The translations under genes were made by a program, and so were the position numbers. Below, one piece after another: positions 26,491-36,373 of a DNA stretch of 42,091 nucleotides. The DNA comes from Woronichinia sp035285405 (lineage in GTDB: Bacteria; Cyanobacteriota; Cyanobacteriia; Cyanobacteriales; Microcystaceae), in NCBI GenBank assembly GCA_035285405.1, contig JAYKJI010000153.1:1-42091 (forward strand). Direction: 5' to 3'. The notes below the pieces were generated by a model. It ran no database searches. It saw only the letters and a program-made list of their open reading frames with translations, and was not told the origin of the DNA. The first letter of the stretch is position 1. The number at the start of each line of letters is the position of its first letter.

Positions 26491-26518
26491 GAGAATGGAT
26501 AATTGAGAACGGATAACA
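26491..26518. repeat. Short tandem repeat in the rpoB-rpoC2 spacer
   Basis: GAGAATGGATAATT (26491-26504) is followed at once by GAGAACGGATAACA (26505-26518), 11 of 14 positions identical. AT-rich units such as CAATTAATAA and CAATTATTAA continue to about 26577. This resembles the short tandemly repeated (STRR-type) sequences scattered in cyanobacterial spacers. Confidence 0.5.
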
Positions 26519-26579
26519 GAGAATTAACAATTAATAAGTCATTAAAACTATCAATTATTAACTACCAACTATTAATTAG

Positions 26580-29500
26580 TTACACTTCCTCTTCCTCCAG
26601 ATCATCCACATGGAGAGACTCATAGGTAGGACGGCTAGGCGCACGACGTTGGGAATCAATCATCAGATCTACCTCCACATCTCGACTACTACCATCGTCA
26701 GATAATTCGACCTTATGAACCGCAATATCTAAACCGAGAGATTGCAATTCCCGCATCAAAACCTTAAAGGATTCTGGGGTTCCGGGACGGGGGATTGGCT
26801 TACCTTTCACGATCGCATTGAGAGCTTCATTGCGGCCTTGCATATCGTCAGATTTCACCGTCAACAACTCCTGCAAGATATAGGCGGCACCGTAGGCTTC
26901 CAAAGCCCAAACCTCCATTTCTCCAAAACGTTGACCACCCTGTTGAGCCTTACCCCCCAAAGGTTGTTGTGTTACCAAGGAATAGGGGCCCGTCGAACGA
27001 GCGTGAATCTTATCATCAACCAAGTGAACCAATTTCAACATATAGGCCTGGCCCACCGTCACAGGACGATCAAATGGCTCTCCCGTCCGACCATCAAAGA
27101 CCTGAATTTTACCAGGGTGCTCAGGATTGAAGACCCAGTTTTTATTCGGTTTCTGGGAAGCATCATTGAGCAAACCATGTACGGTTTCACGGGATGCCTC
27201 AGCCCCATACATTTCATCAAAGGGAGTCACCTTAAAGCGCAAACCCAGATTTTCCCCCGCCCAGCCCAGCAAACATTCAAAGACTTGACCCACATTCATC
27301 CGGGAGGGAACCCCCAGGGGATTAAGGACAATATCCACCGCCCGACCATCGGGAAGATAGGGCATATCCTCTAGAGGCAAAATACGGGAAATAATCCCCT
27401 TATTACCGTGACGACCGGCCATCTTATCGCCCACTTGAATTTTCCGTTTTTGAGCCACATAAACCCGAACAACCATATTGGCTCCCGGTGGTAACTCATC
27501 CCCTTTCTCACGGGTAAAGACTCGCACATCCACAACCCGACCCTTTTCACCGTTGGGAACCCGTAGGGAATTATCCCGTACATCCCGTGCTTTTTCCCCG
27601 AAAATGGCTCGCAGTAGTTTTTCTTCCGGTGGTTGATCGGCTTCCCCTTTCGGTGTGACTTTCCCCACCAGAATATCTCCTGACTCTACCCAGGCACCAA
27701 TACGGATAATGCCATGTTCATCCAAATTGCGCAGGGAATCTTCCCCTACGTTCGGAATTTCACGGGTAATTTCTTCGGGCCCCAATTTGGTTTGACGCGC
27801 TTCAATTTCAAATTTTTCAACGTGGATACTGGTATAGGTATCGTCATAAACAAGACGTTGACTAATGAGAATAGCATCCTCATAGTTGTAACCTTCCCAG
27901 GGCATATAGGCCACCAGGATATTTTGGCCAAGGGCTAATTCTCCCCCTTCTGTGGCTGAACCATCCGCTAAAATTTGGCCTGGTACCACATCTTCGCCGA
28001 CATAAACCAGGGGACGTTGATTTAAACAGGTGTCCTGGTTAGACCGCTGGTACTTTTGTAGCTCATATTCAATGTGTCGTTCCTGATCTGCCACCTTAAC
28101 CCGGATCTTATTGGCATCTACATAGGTGACAACACCGTGGGTTCGCGAAACAATGACCATGCCAGAGTCACGAGCCGCCTGGGCCTCCAAACCAGTTCCC
28201 ACTAAGGGACGTTCTGGACGCAAAAGAGGAACGGCCTGACGTTGCATATTAGATCCCATCAGAGCACGGTTAGCATCATCATGTTCTAGGAAGGGAATCA
28301 TGGAGGTAGCCACAGAAACAATCTGCACAGGGGAAACCGCTACATAATCTACCTGTTCTGGACTGGTGGTAGAAAACTCCTGACGGTAGCGAATAGGAAC
28401 ACTTTCCCCCAGAATTTTACCATCGGGATCGGTGGAGATATCCCCAGGAGCCACCCGCATATCGTCTTCCTCATCAGCCGTTAAGTAGATGGGGGCTGTA
28501 TCTCGCAAGACCCGTCCATTTTGGACTTTGTAGTAAGGTGTTTCAATAAAACCATAGGAATTGACCCGCGCACAGGTCGCCAGAGAACCGATTAAACCGG
28601 CATTAGGGCCTTCTGGTGTTTCTACCGGACAAATACGACCATGATGGGAGGGGTGAATATCCCGTACCGCAAAGCCAGCTCGTTCCCTGGTTAACCCCCC
28701 TGGCCCTAGAGCAGAAATCCGTCGTTTGTGGGTTAATTCCGCTAAAGGATTGGTTTGATCCATGAACTGGGATAGTTGGGAAGACCCAAAAAATTCCTTA
28801 ATGGCCGCCACTAATGGCTTGGGATTAACTAAGGAAGCCGGAGTCAGCATATCGGACTCAGTAACGGTCATCCGTTCGCGAATGATACGTTCTAAACGGT
28901 TTAACCCGACACGAATTTGGTTTTGCAATAATTCCCCAACGGAACGAACTCGACGATTGCCCAGGTGATCAATGTCATCGGTAGTACCAATATCGAACTC
29001 TAGATTAACCAAATAATCGATCGCCGCCAAAATATCTTTCGGAGTGAGTACACGAGTCACATCCGGTTCATTAAGCCGTAATTTTTTATTGAGTTTGTAG
29101 CGACCAACCCGACCAAGATCATAGCGTTTGGGATCAAAGAAACGAGAATCGAGTAACTGTTGTCCTCCATTAACGGTTGGCGGCTCCCCTGGTCGTAACT
29201 TTTTATAGAGTTCGATCAGAGCCTCCTCTTCACTAGGATTGCCTTCTTTGTCCAGGGTCTTTTGATAAAACTCTGGGTGACGCAGGGAATCTAAGATCTC
29301 GTTATCACTTAAGCCGATCGCCTTGAGCAGCACCTGGGCCGATAATTTACGGGTTTTGTCAATACGAACCCAAACTAAGCCATTTTTATCGGTTTCAAAC
29401 TTTAACCAGGCTCCTCGGTTCGGAATTAAAGAGGCGGAGTAGGTACGACGACCATTTTTATCTAATTCTTTTTTGTAATAAACGCCAGGAGAACGAACAA

Positions 29501-29867
29501 TTTGGTTAACGATAACCCGTTCGGCTCCATTAATAATAAAAGTTCCCCGTTCTGTCATTAGGGGAAGATCGCCAATAAAAACTTCCTGTTCCTTAATTTC
29601 CCCCGTTTCTTTATTAATTAAGCGGGTCGGAACGTACATCTGCACGGAATAACTGGCATCCCGCCGTTTTGCCTCATCGACCGCGTACTTCGGCTCCTTG
29701 AGCTTATAGTCTTTGCCCAGAAAATGAAGTTCTAGCTTACCGGTATAGTCGGTAATCGGAGAAAAACTATTGAGTTCTTCAATTAATCCTTCTTCAAGAA
29801 ACCAGCGAAAACTGGAATGCTGAATCTCAATCAGATCGGGTAAAAGACTGTTAGCAAGGTTAGTCAT
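26580..29867 (-). CDS. rpoB: DNA-directed RNA polymerase subunit beta
   Basis: The 1095-residue beta subunit of RNA polymerase. Landmarks run in order: the lobe with EVFIGDLPLMTERGTFIING; the rifampicin-site region SQLSQFMDQTNPLAELTHKR and RRISALGPGGL; then VRDIHPSHHGRICPVETPEG. GDKMAGRHGNKG and the C-terminal clamp contacts follow (GKAQQGGQRFGEMEVWALEA). The C-terminus is short and acidic. It starts at ATG 29865-29867. It is 54 bases downstream of tatD and 100 bases ahead of rpoC2 on the same strand, consistent with one transcript from rpsT. Confidence 0.98.
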   Translation of the reverse strand: MTNLANSLLPDLIEIQHSSFRWFLEEGLIEELNSFSPITDYTGKLELHFLGKDYKLKEPKYAVDEAKRRDASYSVQMYVPTRLINKETGEIKEQEVFIGDLPLMTERGTFIINGAERVIVNQIVRSPGVYYKKELDKNGRRTYSASLIPNRGAWLKFETDKNGLVWVRIDKTRKLSAQVLLKAIGLSDNEILDSLRHPEFYQKTLDKEGNPSEEEALIELYKKLRPGEPPTVNGGQQLLDSRFFDPKRYDLGRVGRYKLNKKLRLNEPDVTRVLTPKDILAAIDYLVNLEFDIGTTDDIDHLGNRRVRSVGELLQNQIRVGLNRLERIIRERMTVTESDMLTPASLVNPKPLVAAIKEFFGSSQLSQFMDQTNPLAELTHKRRISALGPGGLTRERAGFAVRDIHPSHHGRICPVETPEGPNAGLIGSLATCARVNSYGFIETPYYKVQNGRVLRDTAPIYLTADEEDDMRVAPGDISTDPDGKILGESVPIRYRQEFSTTSPEQVDYVAVSPVQIVSVATSMIPFLEHDDANRALMGSNMQRQAVPLLRPERPLVGTGLEAQAARDSGMVIVSRTHGVVTYVDANKIRVKVADQERHIEYELQKYQRSNQDTCLNQRPLVYVGEDVVPGQILADGSATEGGELALGQNILVAYMPWEGYNYEDAILISQRLVYDDTYTSIHVEKFEIEARQTKLGPEEITREIPNVGEDSLRNLDEHGIIRIGAWVESGDILVGKVTPKGEADQPPEEKLLRAIFGEKARDVRDNSLRVPNGEKGRVVDVRVFTREKGDELPPGANMVVRVYVAQKRKIQVGDKMAGRHGNKGIISRILPLEDMPYLPDGRAVDIVLNPLGVPSRMNVGQVFECLLGWAGENLGLRFKVTPFDEMYGAEASRETVHGLLNDASQKPNKNWVFNPEHPGKIQVFDGRTGEPFDRPVTVGQAYMLKLVHLVDDKIHARSTGPYSLVTQQPLGGKAQQGGQRFGEMEVWALEAYGAAYILQELLTVKSDDMQGRNEALNAIVKGKPIPRPGTPESFKVLMRELQSLGLDIAVHKVELSDDGSSRDVEVDLMIDSQRRAPSRPTYESLHVDDLEEEEV

Positions 29868-29921
29868 AATTCTGTTTAAAATCTTACAGAGGTCGGGATT
29901 AAGGGGTGAGGATGCCAGGAT

Positions 29922-30719
29922 TCAAAAATCGGTATTCAGCGTTAACTGAAAGAGTTCACAGGCATTATGGGTCGTTTGATGAGCAAGCTTTTCTAAAGGG
30001 ACTTCTCGCAACGCGGCGATCGCTTCAGCCACATAGCGAACATAGGCAGGTTCATTGCGCTTACCTCTTTGGGGAACAGGAGCAAGAAAAGGACAATCGG
30101 TTTCAATTAAAAGACGATCCTCTGGGACTATTTTGGCACTGGCATGGATTTGTTCAGCTTTTTTAAAAGTCACAATGCCACTAAAACTAATATAAAAGCC
30201 TAAATCTAAAAACCATTGCGTTTCAACGGGATTACCACTCCAGCAGTGCATCACGCCGCGAACAGGGCCGCGAGTTTGTTGAAAAGTCAAGATTATATCC
30301 CGTAGGCTTTCTGCCGCATCCCGACAGTGAATAATCACTGGTTTATCCAGTTGATAGGCAATTTCCAATTGGGCTTGAAAGACCTTCGCTTGCCAAGCTT
30401 GATTATCTGCTTTAAAAAAATCTAAGCCTGTTTCACCAATGGCCACAACCCGTCGATCAGACTGGACTGCCTTGCAAATTTGATCCGCCATTGTATCCGT
30501 CCATTGATGAGCATCTAGGGGATGTAAGCCAACAGCAAAAGAGAGTTCAGAAAAACGATCCGCTAGGGACTGAATCTGCTGAAACTCCCCTGGTTCCACA
30601 CAGGAGTGAACCAAGTGAACAACCCCCGCCTCTTGCCAACGGGTTTGTAAGGATTGAAGTTCGGGCTGGAAGACCTCGAAATTAATGTGGACATGCGTAT
30701 CGATTAACGGGATCGACAT
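29922..30719 (-). CDS. tatD: TatD family metal-dependent DNase
   Basis: A 265-residue TIM-barrel hydrolase acting as a 3'-5' exonuclease or DNase. The metal ligands are visible: H9 and H11 (DTHVHIN), E96 (IGETGLD), H131 (VIIHCRDA), H158 (MHCWSG) and D208 (ETDCPFL). I chose ATG 30717-30719 (MSIPLIDTH), since the longer frame starts with TTG at 30752 and adds residues not typical of the family. It sits between rpsT and rpoB, a neighbourhood conserved in cyanobacteria. Confidence 0.93.
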   Translation of the reverse strand: MSIPLIDTHVHINFEVFQPELQSLQTRWQEAGVVHLVHSCVEPGEFQQIQSLADRFSELSFAVGLHPLDAHQWTDTMADQICKAVQSDRRVVAIGETGLDFFKADNQAWQAKVFQAQLEIAYQLDKPVIIHCRDAAESLRDIILTFQQTRGPVRGVMHCWSGNPVETQWFLDLGFYISFSGIVTFKKAEQIHASAKIVPEDRLLIETDCPFLAPVPQRGKRNEPAYVRYVAEAIAALREVPLEKLAHQTTHNACELFQLTLNTDF

Positions 30720-30804
30720 CTCACCCAACCCTTGAGTTGTATCAAATTGCAATGGTTTTATGGAAGCGATAAGACCAAGTTAACCTGTTGATCTAAAATG
30801 AGAC

Positions 30805-31101
30805 CTAGGAAGCAACCGTCGTTGCTTGTTTGAGGGCCTTGGCTAAACGAGCTTTTTTACGAGCACCATTATTGCCGTGCAGAACATTCCGTTTAACGGC
30901 TTTATCAATCTTGCTGTAGGCAGAAGACAGGTTTTTCTGAACTTGCTCCAGGGCTTCTTCATTCGGACTTGCCTTATAGCTATCAACCGCCAGAAAGGTT
31001 TTTTTCATGAGGGTTCTGATTGCCGACTTATAGGACTTATTGCGAAGTCGGTTGCGTTCGGAAATTTCAATACGCTTTAGCGCAGACTTGGTGTTGGCCA
31101 C
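30805..31101 (-). CDS. rpsT: 30S ribosomal protein S20
   Basis: A 98-residue protein that binds 16S rRNA in the small subunit. It begins ANTKSALKRIEISERNRLRN and has the two long basic helices of S20, with the C-terminal ARKKARLAKALKQ. The start codon is GTG (31099-31101). It is the first gene of the likely rpsT-tatD-rpoB-rpoC2 transcript. The 155-base spacer upstream to murI must hold the promoter, and I see no clear ribosomal-protein leader structure in it. Confidence 0.96.
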   Translation of the reverse strand: MANTKSALKRIEISERNRLRNKSYKSAIRTLMKKTFLAVDSYKASPNEEALEQVQKNLSSAYSKIDKAVKRNVLHGNNGARKKARLAKALKQATTVAS

Positions 31102-31256
31102 GATTGCTCTCGGAAGAAATTATAACGAAAAAATAGACAGTGATCTTAGAATCAGAATTGCCATTGTAACAAAGATGGGGACACTCTGGCAAGGGAATCT
31201 CCAGAATGTTATTGGTCAATCTAGGGGTGCAGAGGGTAAGGTTAGAAAAAGACCTG

Positions 31257-32105
31257 TTAAGATTCGGCCACATCTAGTATTTCAAGCGGAATCGGTCGAG
31301 TGAGCACAGGGGCAAGGTGGATTTTTTCAACCAAAGGACGAAACCCTAGCCACTGCTGGGACACTTCAGCAAAGGTATCGGGACAACCACTCACGGTAAA
31401 ACGGGTTGCTAGCGATCGCTGAATATTGCTTAAACCTAAGACTTCTAACTCTTTGCGAGCAGCCTTAACCACATAGCTGGCGGGATCAATTAACTGAATC
31501 GAGGCCGGTAAAATGTCCCTAAAAATAGGGGTCAAGTGTTGGTAATGAGTGCATCCGAAGACCAGCGTGTCAATATTAGCATCTAGAAGCGGTTGTAGGT
31601 AGCGTTGGGCAACCTGTTTGGTGTAGGGATCACTAATGCGATTTTGTTCAATTAAGGGGACAAACTCTGGACAGGGCATTTGCCAAACTTCGGCAGTGGG
31701 ATCAACTTCTTGAATGGCATTGCGGTAGGCATTACTAGCGGCAGTGGCGGGGGTAGAGATGACACCTATACGTTTACCTTTGCGAACGGCGGCTCTAGCA
31801 CCAGGTAAAATAACACCTAAAATGGGGATATTAAATTCTTCACGAACAATGTCTAGGGCAAGGGCAGAACTGGTATTACAAGCCATAATCACCATTTTGA
31901 TCTGTTCCTCTCCCATCCAAGTCAGGATTTCCCTAACATACTGGATAATTTCCTGGGGAGTTCGTGTTCCATAGGGTAATCGGGCTGTATCCCCAAAATA
32001 AAGAATCGGTTCCTTGGGAAGTTGTCGATAAAGCTCTCTTAAAACGGTTAAACCACCCACACCACTATCAAAAACGCCAATACGGCTTAGTTGAGCTTTT
32101 CTCAT
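31257..32105 (-). CDS. murI: Glutamate racemase
   Basis: Makes D-glutamate for peptidoglycan from L-glutamate, without a cofactor. The two catalytic cysteines are C76 (MACNTSSA) and C185 (FGCTHYQHL). The N-terminal substrate motif is GVFDSGVGGLTV (about 10-21), with D13 and S14. The start is ATG 32103-32105 (MRKAQLSRIG); the frame reaches a TTG three codons further upstream. At 282 residues it fits the family. It lies downstream of the amidase on the same strand, so two cell-wall genes are neighbours. Confidence 0.95.
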   Translation of the reverse strand: MRKAQLSRIGVFDSGVGGLTVLRELYRQLPKEPILYFGDTARLPYGTRTPQEIIQYVREILTWMGEEQIKMVIMACNTSSALALDIVREEFNIPILGVILPGARAAVRKGKRIGVISTPATAASNAYRNAIQEVDPTAEVWQMPCPEFVPLIEQNRISDPYTKQVAQRYLQPLLDANIDTLVFGCTHYQHLTPIFRDILPASIQLIDPASYVVKAARKELEVLGLSNIQRSLATRFTVSGCPDTFAEVSQQWLGFRPLVEKIHLAPVLTRPIPLEILDVAES

Positions 32106-32229
32106 ATCAAGCAATATCTAAAAAGATGTTGATTATTGAAACATGAATATTCAGAGAAGTAAATACGATTGAAAATGATTTCCAGTCATATTTCCAAAGC
32201 ATACTAGGAGTTGTTAGAAGGAATTTGCT

Positions 32230-34212
32230 TTAATTTTGTTGCATATATTCGACGATTCCTCTGGCGATCGCCTGGGCCATCTGTTGTTGATAGGTGGGAT
32301 TAGTTAATTTAGCTGCATCATCATAACCTGTCACAAAGCCTACTTCAACTAGGGTGGAAGGCATTTCACTATGGCGTAATACATAAAATCTAGCCCGTCT
32401 TACGCCTCGATCTGGAATACTGACACTTCTTAAAATACTACGATGGATGGTATCGGCTAAACCGCGATCGCCGAAATAATAAACCTCTAAACCACTAATA
32501 TCAGGACGACCAGCCCCCATCGAATTGGCATGAATACTGACGAATAGATCGGCATTGGCCCGATTGGCCATATCCGTCCGTCCCTGTAAACTGACAAAAT
32601 AGTCACTAGTACGAGCTAACATCACCCGAATCCCCTGTTGTTCTAGATAATTGGCCACATATTGGGAAATGGGCAGAATAATATCTTTTTCCTGAATTCC
32701 ATTTAAGCCGATCGCCCCTGGATCTTTACCGCCGTGACCTGGATCAATAAAAACTAAACGACTGCCTCTATTGGGGCGAGGATAATTATTACTCGGTGGT
32801 GGATAGTTATTACTGGGCAGTGGAAAAGAATTATTCGGGGGAACATTGATCGGAATCGGCGTATTACCACTGGAAGGATTGTAAACTTGAGTTCCTCCTC
32901 CATAGAGCGGTCGAGAACCGCCCCCACCCCCCGGCGATATTTCCAGCGCCACTCGCCCATCGCTACCTTGAATAATGCGCCCAAAACGAGTTCCGATAGA
33001 AGGCTGTACTAGAATGGAGACGCTGTTAGTCCCTTCCTGACGAATCCGCAGTTGGTAAATAGGACTCGTGCGACCCAGTTGGGGGCCCTGTAAATTATCG
33101 ATGAGTCGGGCATCATCGACGCGAATTTCATAGTCTCCCGATAGACGATTAAGGCTGCCTCTGGCTTGAATAGGGCGATCGGCACGGATGATTAACTGTC
33201 GATTATCCCTAGTCAGTTCTAAACCACTAATGGTCGCAATGTTGGGATTAGAAATGGTTGGCAGAGGATTGGGATTTAGACTTGAGAGGGTAGAAAGGGG
33301 AGTGCCAGTAGAGGGCGGCGGAGAAAAGTCCTGAGCCGCTTTCATTCCACCTCTTGGTAATAGGACAATGCCACCCAGACGGCTGTAATAGGCTTGCCAA
33401 GGAGGACTATCACGGTTAATGGTTAGGTTAATTTGCGGGCTATTTTCAGACGAGACAATGAATTGAATATCACTGACACCATATTGATTCATGGCAAAGG
33501 TCTGACCCGCTAAAGGCTTTGGGAAGGTTGCCCCCGGTAAAATAAAACTGATTGTCTGTCCGTCTTCACTGCGATTGGTGGTAATACTGCTATTGCTGCC
33601 ATTGCGGTCTAGGCGAACAAAAATGCCATTCTGAGTGGGCTGAACATATTCGTTGTTTCCCGAACTAGTCGTCGCCGGATTATAGGAACTGGATTGGGGT
33701 CGGGGATTACCTGGATAGGACGGAGCCGTGGACTGAGGACGAGGCCAAGGATTGGGGTTGGAGGTTGGAGGCTGGGGATAAGCCGGCGGTGAGGTAGATT
33801 CAGGTAATCGCTGAGGTGTGGGTAACTCGATTGTCCATTGAGTGGGAGTGATGCCTCGCACTTTGACCTGTTGCGGATCGACGGTATAGCCAGGGGCTAA
33901 CTCAATGACTAAACGAGTTGTAAAGGCATCAAATTGGGCCACGCGAACATTACTGACGACACCACCAATGGGTTGATTGACAGTTGATCTTCCCAAAGTA
34001 ATGCCAGGGAGATCGACCACGACCCTTGTGGGGTTAGGGATCAACTGGGCAGTGGGTTGAACCCGATCATCGGTCGTAAAAACCAAACGATTTTGGGCTG
34101 ATTCAAATCGCCAATAGACCAATTTACCGGCCTGGGCTGGAAGAGCATAAAGCAGTAGCGCGAGAAATGTAAGAACTAATCCGTGAAATTTGGACATCAT
34201 GACTCCTAACAT
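32230..34212 (-). CDS. N-acetylmuramoyl-L-alanine amidase with AMIN domain (AmiC-like)
   Basis: A 660-residue periplasmic amidase that cuts the stem peptide from muramic acid during cell separation. The signal peptide is FHGLVLTFLALLLYALPAQA. A first AMIN domain lies at about 28-130 (VYWRFESAQNRLVFTTDD), followed by a Pro/Ser/Gln-rich linker. A second AMIN-like domain is at about 320-430 (ISGLELTRDNRQLIIRADRP), then a Gly/Pro/Asn-rich linker of repeated NNYPPPS-type units. The C-terminal Amidase_3 domain (about 480-660) has the zinc ligands in IDPGHGGKDPG, an E in GIQEKD and H in VSIHAN, plus the catalytic E in TLVEVGFVT. ATG 34212 is used; ATGs at 34200 and 34197 are possible. Confidence 0.92.
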   Translation of the reverse strand: MLGVMMSKFHGLVLTFLALLLYALPAQAGKLVYWRFESAQNRLVFTTDDRVQPTAQLIPNPTRVVVDLPGITLGRSTVNQPIGGVVSNVRVAQFDAFTTRLVIELAPGYTVDPQQVKVRGITPTQWTIELPTPQRLPESTSPPAYPQPPTSNPNPWPRPQSTAPSYPGNPRPQSSSYNPATTSSGNNEYVQPTQNGIFVRLDRNGSNSSITTNRSEDGQTISFILPGATFPKPLAGQTFAMNQYGVSDIQFIVSSENSPQINLTINRDSPPWQAYYSRLGGIVLLPRGGMKAAQDFSPPPSTGTPLSTLSSLNPNPLPTISNPNIATISGLELTRDNRQLIIRADRPIQARGSLNRLSGDYEIRVDDARLIDNLQGPQLGRTSPIYQLRIRQEGTNSVSILVQPSIGTRFGRIIQGSDGRVALEISPGGGGGSRPLYGGGTQVYNPSSGNTPIPINVPPNNSFPLPSNNYPPPSNNYPRPNRGSRLVFIDPGHGGKDPGAIGLNGIQEKDIILPISQYVANYLEQQGIRVMLARTSDYFVSLQGRTDMANRANADLFVSIHANSMGAGRPDISGLEVYYFGDRGLADTIHRSILRSVSIPDRGVRRARFYVLRHSEMPSTLVEVGFVTGYDDAAKLTNPTYQQQMAQAIARGIVEYMQQN

Positions 34213-34820
34213 AGGATGCTCATTTAAGGCTGATAATTTTTCTGCTACCTCAATAACACCCGCTCAGGATAAGGTGTAGAGAAGCGATCGCGGAGGATTC
34301 ACTTCGTAGTGCGCCAAAAAATTATCACAAAAAATGGCAGTATGACCTTGGGAGATGTTAACCGCAAAAGGGTTATAAATCAAGGGATAGTATGCCAGGT
34401 AAATCTGTGATTGGGAATCTATGCTCTCTCAAAAAAGGAGTGTGTGATGATTGATGAGCAGAGCAGAGGAAAAAGATGGCTCTCTGTCTGATGGAATAAA
34501 TTCTGAGAAATGACGAATTTTTTGAGATTGCTGAACCTCAAGGCGAGATTGTTATCTAAAGACTGCCTAAAATATTTTCAAAATATTCTCGTTTTTTTAA
34601 CAACAGTCATCCCGGCCCCTCAACTCAAACTAAAAGGTTCCAAAGACAAGAGAATCCCCTAATTCAATTGTTCAAGCTTCGTTAGGGGAAACTGAAGCCA
34701 ACGAAGGAGGGGAGATTGATAGCAAAAATTTTAGCTAATTTGAGATCATAGAAACATAGATGGGAACCCATCATTAGATCCTATCGTTTTCTATGCCAGG
34801 GGATTAAATTTTACGATCTA
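34213..34820. other. 608-base gene-free region between amidase and argJ
   Basis: The longest spacer in the window. It contains a HIP1 octamer near 34286, an AT palindrome AATATTTTCAAAATATT (about 34569-34585), a strong stem-loop (34655-34689, listed separately) and a small palindrome GATGGGAACCCATC (34759-34772). No protein-coding frame is convincing. The size and structure leave room for a small RNA. Confidence 0.5.
34655..34689. other. Stem-loop of unknown role
   Basis: TCCCCTAA (34655-34662) pairs perfectly with TTAGGGGA (34682-34689) across a 19-base loop. No T-run follows on either strand, so it is not a standard terminator. It may be part of a non-coding RNA or a regulator site. Confidence 0.4.
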
Positions 34821-36062
34821 TTAGGTTGTATATTCGGCGTTAATACGAACATAGTCGTAGCTAAGATCACAACCCCAAGCGGTTCCGATACCTGAGCCAT
34901 TGCCTACGCAAACGCCAATCAGGACAGTATCATCCTTGAGGTAGGCTCCTTCGGTAGCTGCTTTAAGATATTGACTCGCCGCCGCCCGATCAAAGGGTAA
35001 GGGTTGCCCGTTTTCCATGAGCAGAAAATTGCCTAATTTAATCTGTAGGTCTTCTTGACGAAAGGTTACACCTGCCCGACCGGCAGCCCCTGCAATTCTT
35101 CCCCAGTTGGGATCACGACCAAAGATGGCAGATTTGACAAGGGATGATCCGGCAATGGTGCGGGCAATTTTACGGGCGGCTTCATTATCAGATGCACCAC
35201 TGACCTGAACTTCAATTAAACAGGTGGCCCCTTCGCCATCACGGGCGATCGCCTTCGCTAAATATTCACAAACGGCGGTGAGCATAGCTTCAAGTTTTTG
35301 GGCATTGGCACTAGCCTCGGTAATGGCGGGAGTACGAGATTGGCCATTCGCCAAAGCAATTAAACTGTCATTGGTACTAGTGTCACCGTCAACGGTAATT
35401 TGATTAAAGGTTTTATCCGCAGCCCGACTGAGCATTTGTTGCCAAAGTGAGGTGGATACCGCCGCATCACAGGTAATGAAGGCTAACATGGTAGCCATAT
35501 TGGGGTGAATCATTCCCGATCCTTTGGAAATACCGCCAATTCTGACAGGACGGCCATCAATCTGGGTTTCCATGGCGATCGCTTTGGGGACTAAATCGGT
35601 GGTAATAATGGACTTAGCGGCCGCATCGCCGCCGGTTTCCGACAATTCTGACACTAATTGGGGAATGCCCTGCCGTAGAATATCCATTTTGATGCGTTGC
35701 CCGATCACACCAGTTGAGGCCAAGAGCACGGATTCCGAGGACAAATTCAGAGCTTCTCCCACTAATTCGGCACATTCAACAGCATCGTCCCATCCTTGTT
35801 TGCCTGTTCCCGCATTTGCCTGACCTGCATTGACCAAAACTGCCCTGGCACTGGCTTTGGACTGTAAGCGTTGACGACAGTAATCCACACAGGCCGCTCG
35901 TACTTGACTGGTGGTAAAGACTCCCGCCGCGATCGCCTCCGTGTCGGAGTAAATCAGAGCTAAATCGGGTGCACCGGATGGTTTTAAACCGGCTGTAATC
36001 CCAGATGCCTTAAACCCTTTAGGAGCGGTAATGTTGCCGTCAATGACTTGCCAGTCTGTCAT
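34821..36062 (-). CDS. argJ: Bifunctional ornithine acetyltransferase / N-acetylglutamate synthase
   Basis: Recycles the acetyl group from N-acetylornithine to glutamate in arginine synthesis. The 413-residue precursor self-cleaves before T191 in the motif HPNMATMLAF, giving alpha and beta chains. GGISKGSGMIHP (about 176-187) precedes the cut. ASTGVIGQ (115-122) and GRDPNWGRIAGAAGRAG further on are typical of the family, as is the C-terminal Asn/Thr (NAEYTT). The start is ATG 36060-36062. It is monocistronic, with long spacers on both sides. Confidence 0.96.
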   Translation of the reverse strand: MTDWQVIDGNITAPKGFKASGITAGLKPSGAPDLALIYSDTEAIAAGVFTTSQVRAACVDYCRQRLQSKASARAVLVNAGQANAGTGKQGWDDAVECAELVGEALNLSSESVLLASTGVIGQRIKMDILRQGIPQLVSELSETGGDAAAKSIITTDLVPKAIAMETQIDGRPVRIGGISKGSGMIHPNMATMLAFITCDAAVSTSLWQQMLSRAADKTFNQITVDGDTSTNDSLIALANGQSRTPAITEASANAQKLEAMLTAVCEYLAKAIARDGEGATCLIEVQVSGASDNEAARKIARTIAGSSLVKSAIFGRDPNWGRIAGAAGRAGVTFRQEDLQIKLGNFLLMENGQPLPFDRAAASQYLKAATEGAYLKDDTVLIGVCVGNGSGIGTAWGCDLSYDYVRINAEYTT

Positions 36063-36373
36063 GGGAGATTGATCCTGATTTTTTGCGTAAAAAGTTGATT
36101 ATATCAGTTGACTTTGATGTCTTTGGATCGAGGAGAGGGAAGCGTTAACATTTCTTGACCTTTAAGCTAATCTCAAGATTGATGGATAATCTGGTTTTGA
36201 AATAAACGGCGATCGCTGAGATCAATTTTTGGGTAAATTTTCTAGTTTTTCTAACCAGAGTGCACCATTTCTATTTTATGCTAGATAGTCAAACCTTAAT
36301 GCTTATTATCAGGCAACTAATTCGCAATAAGCTGTTCGATCACAGAGGAACAAAACTCTAGGAAATCGCGTTT
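36063..36373. other. 311-base spacer between argJ and the ATPase/DUF4276 pair
   Basis: It contains a HIP1 octamer near 36211 and AT-rich sequence. A 27-codon plus-strand frame from ATG 36278 is open but too short to support. There is no clear terminator for the accessory pair that ends at 36374. Confidence 0.5.

Noticed and set aside
26742..27374. A 210-codon frame antisense to rpoB
   Set aside because: It lies wholly within rpoB, whose protein is conserved end to end. It is a shadow of the highly biased codon pattern on the other strand.
34759..34772. Palindrome GATGGGAACCCATC downstream of argJ as a terminator
   Set aside because: No T-run follows on the minus strand and the loop would be very small.
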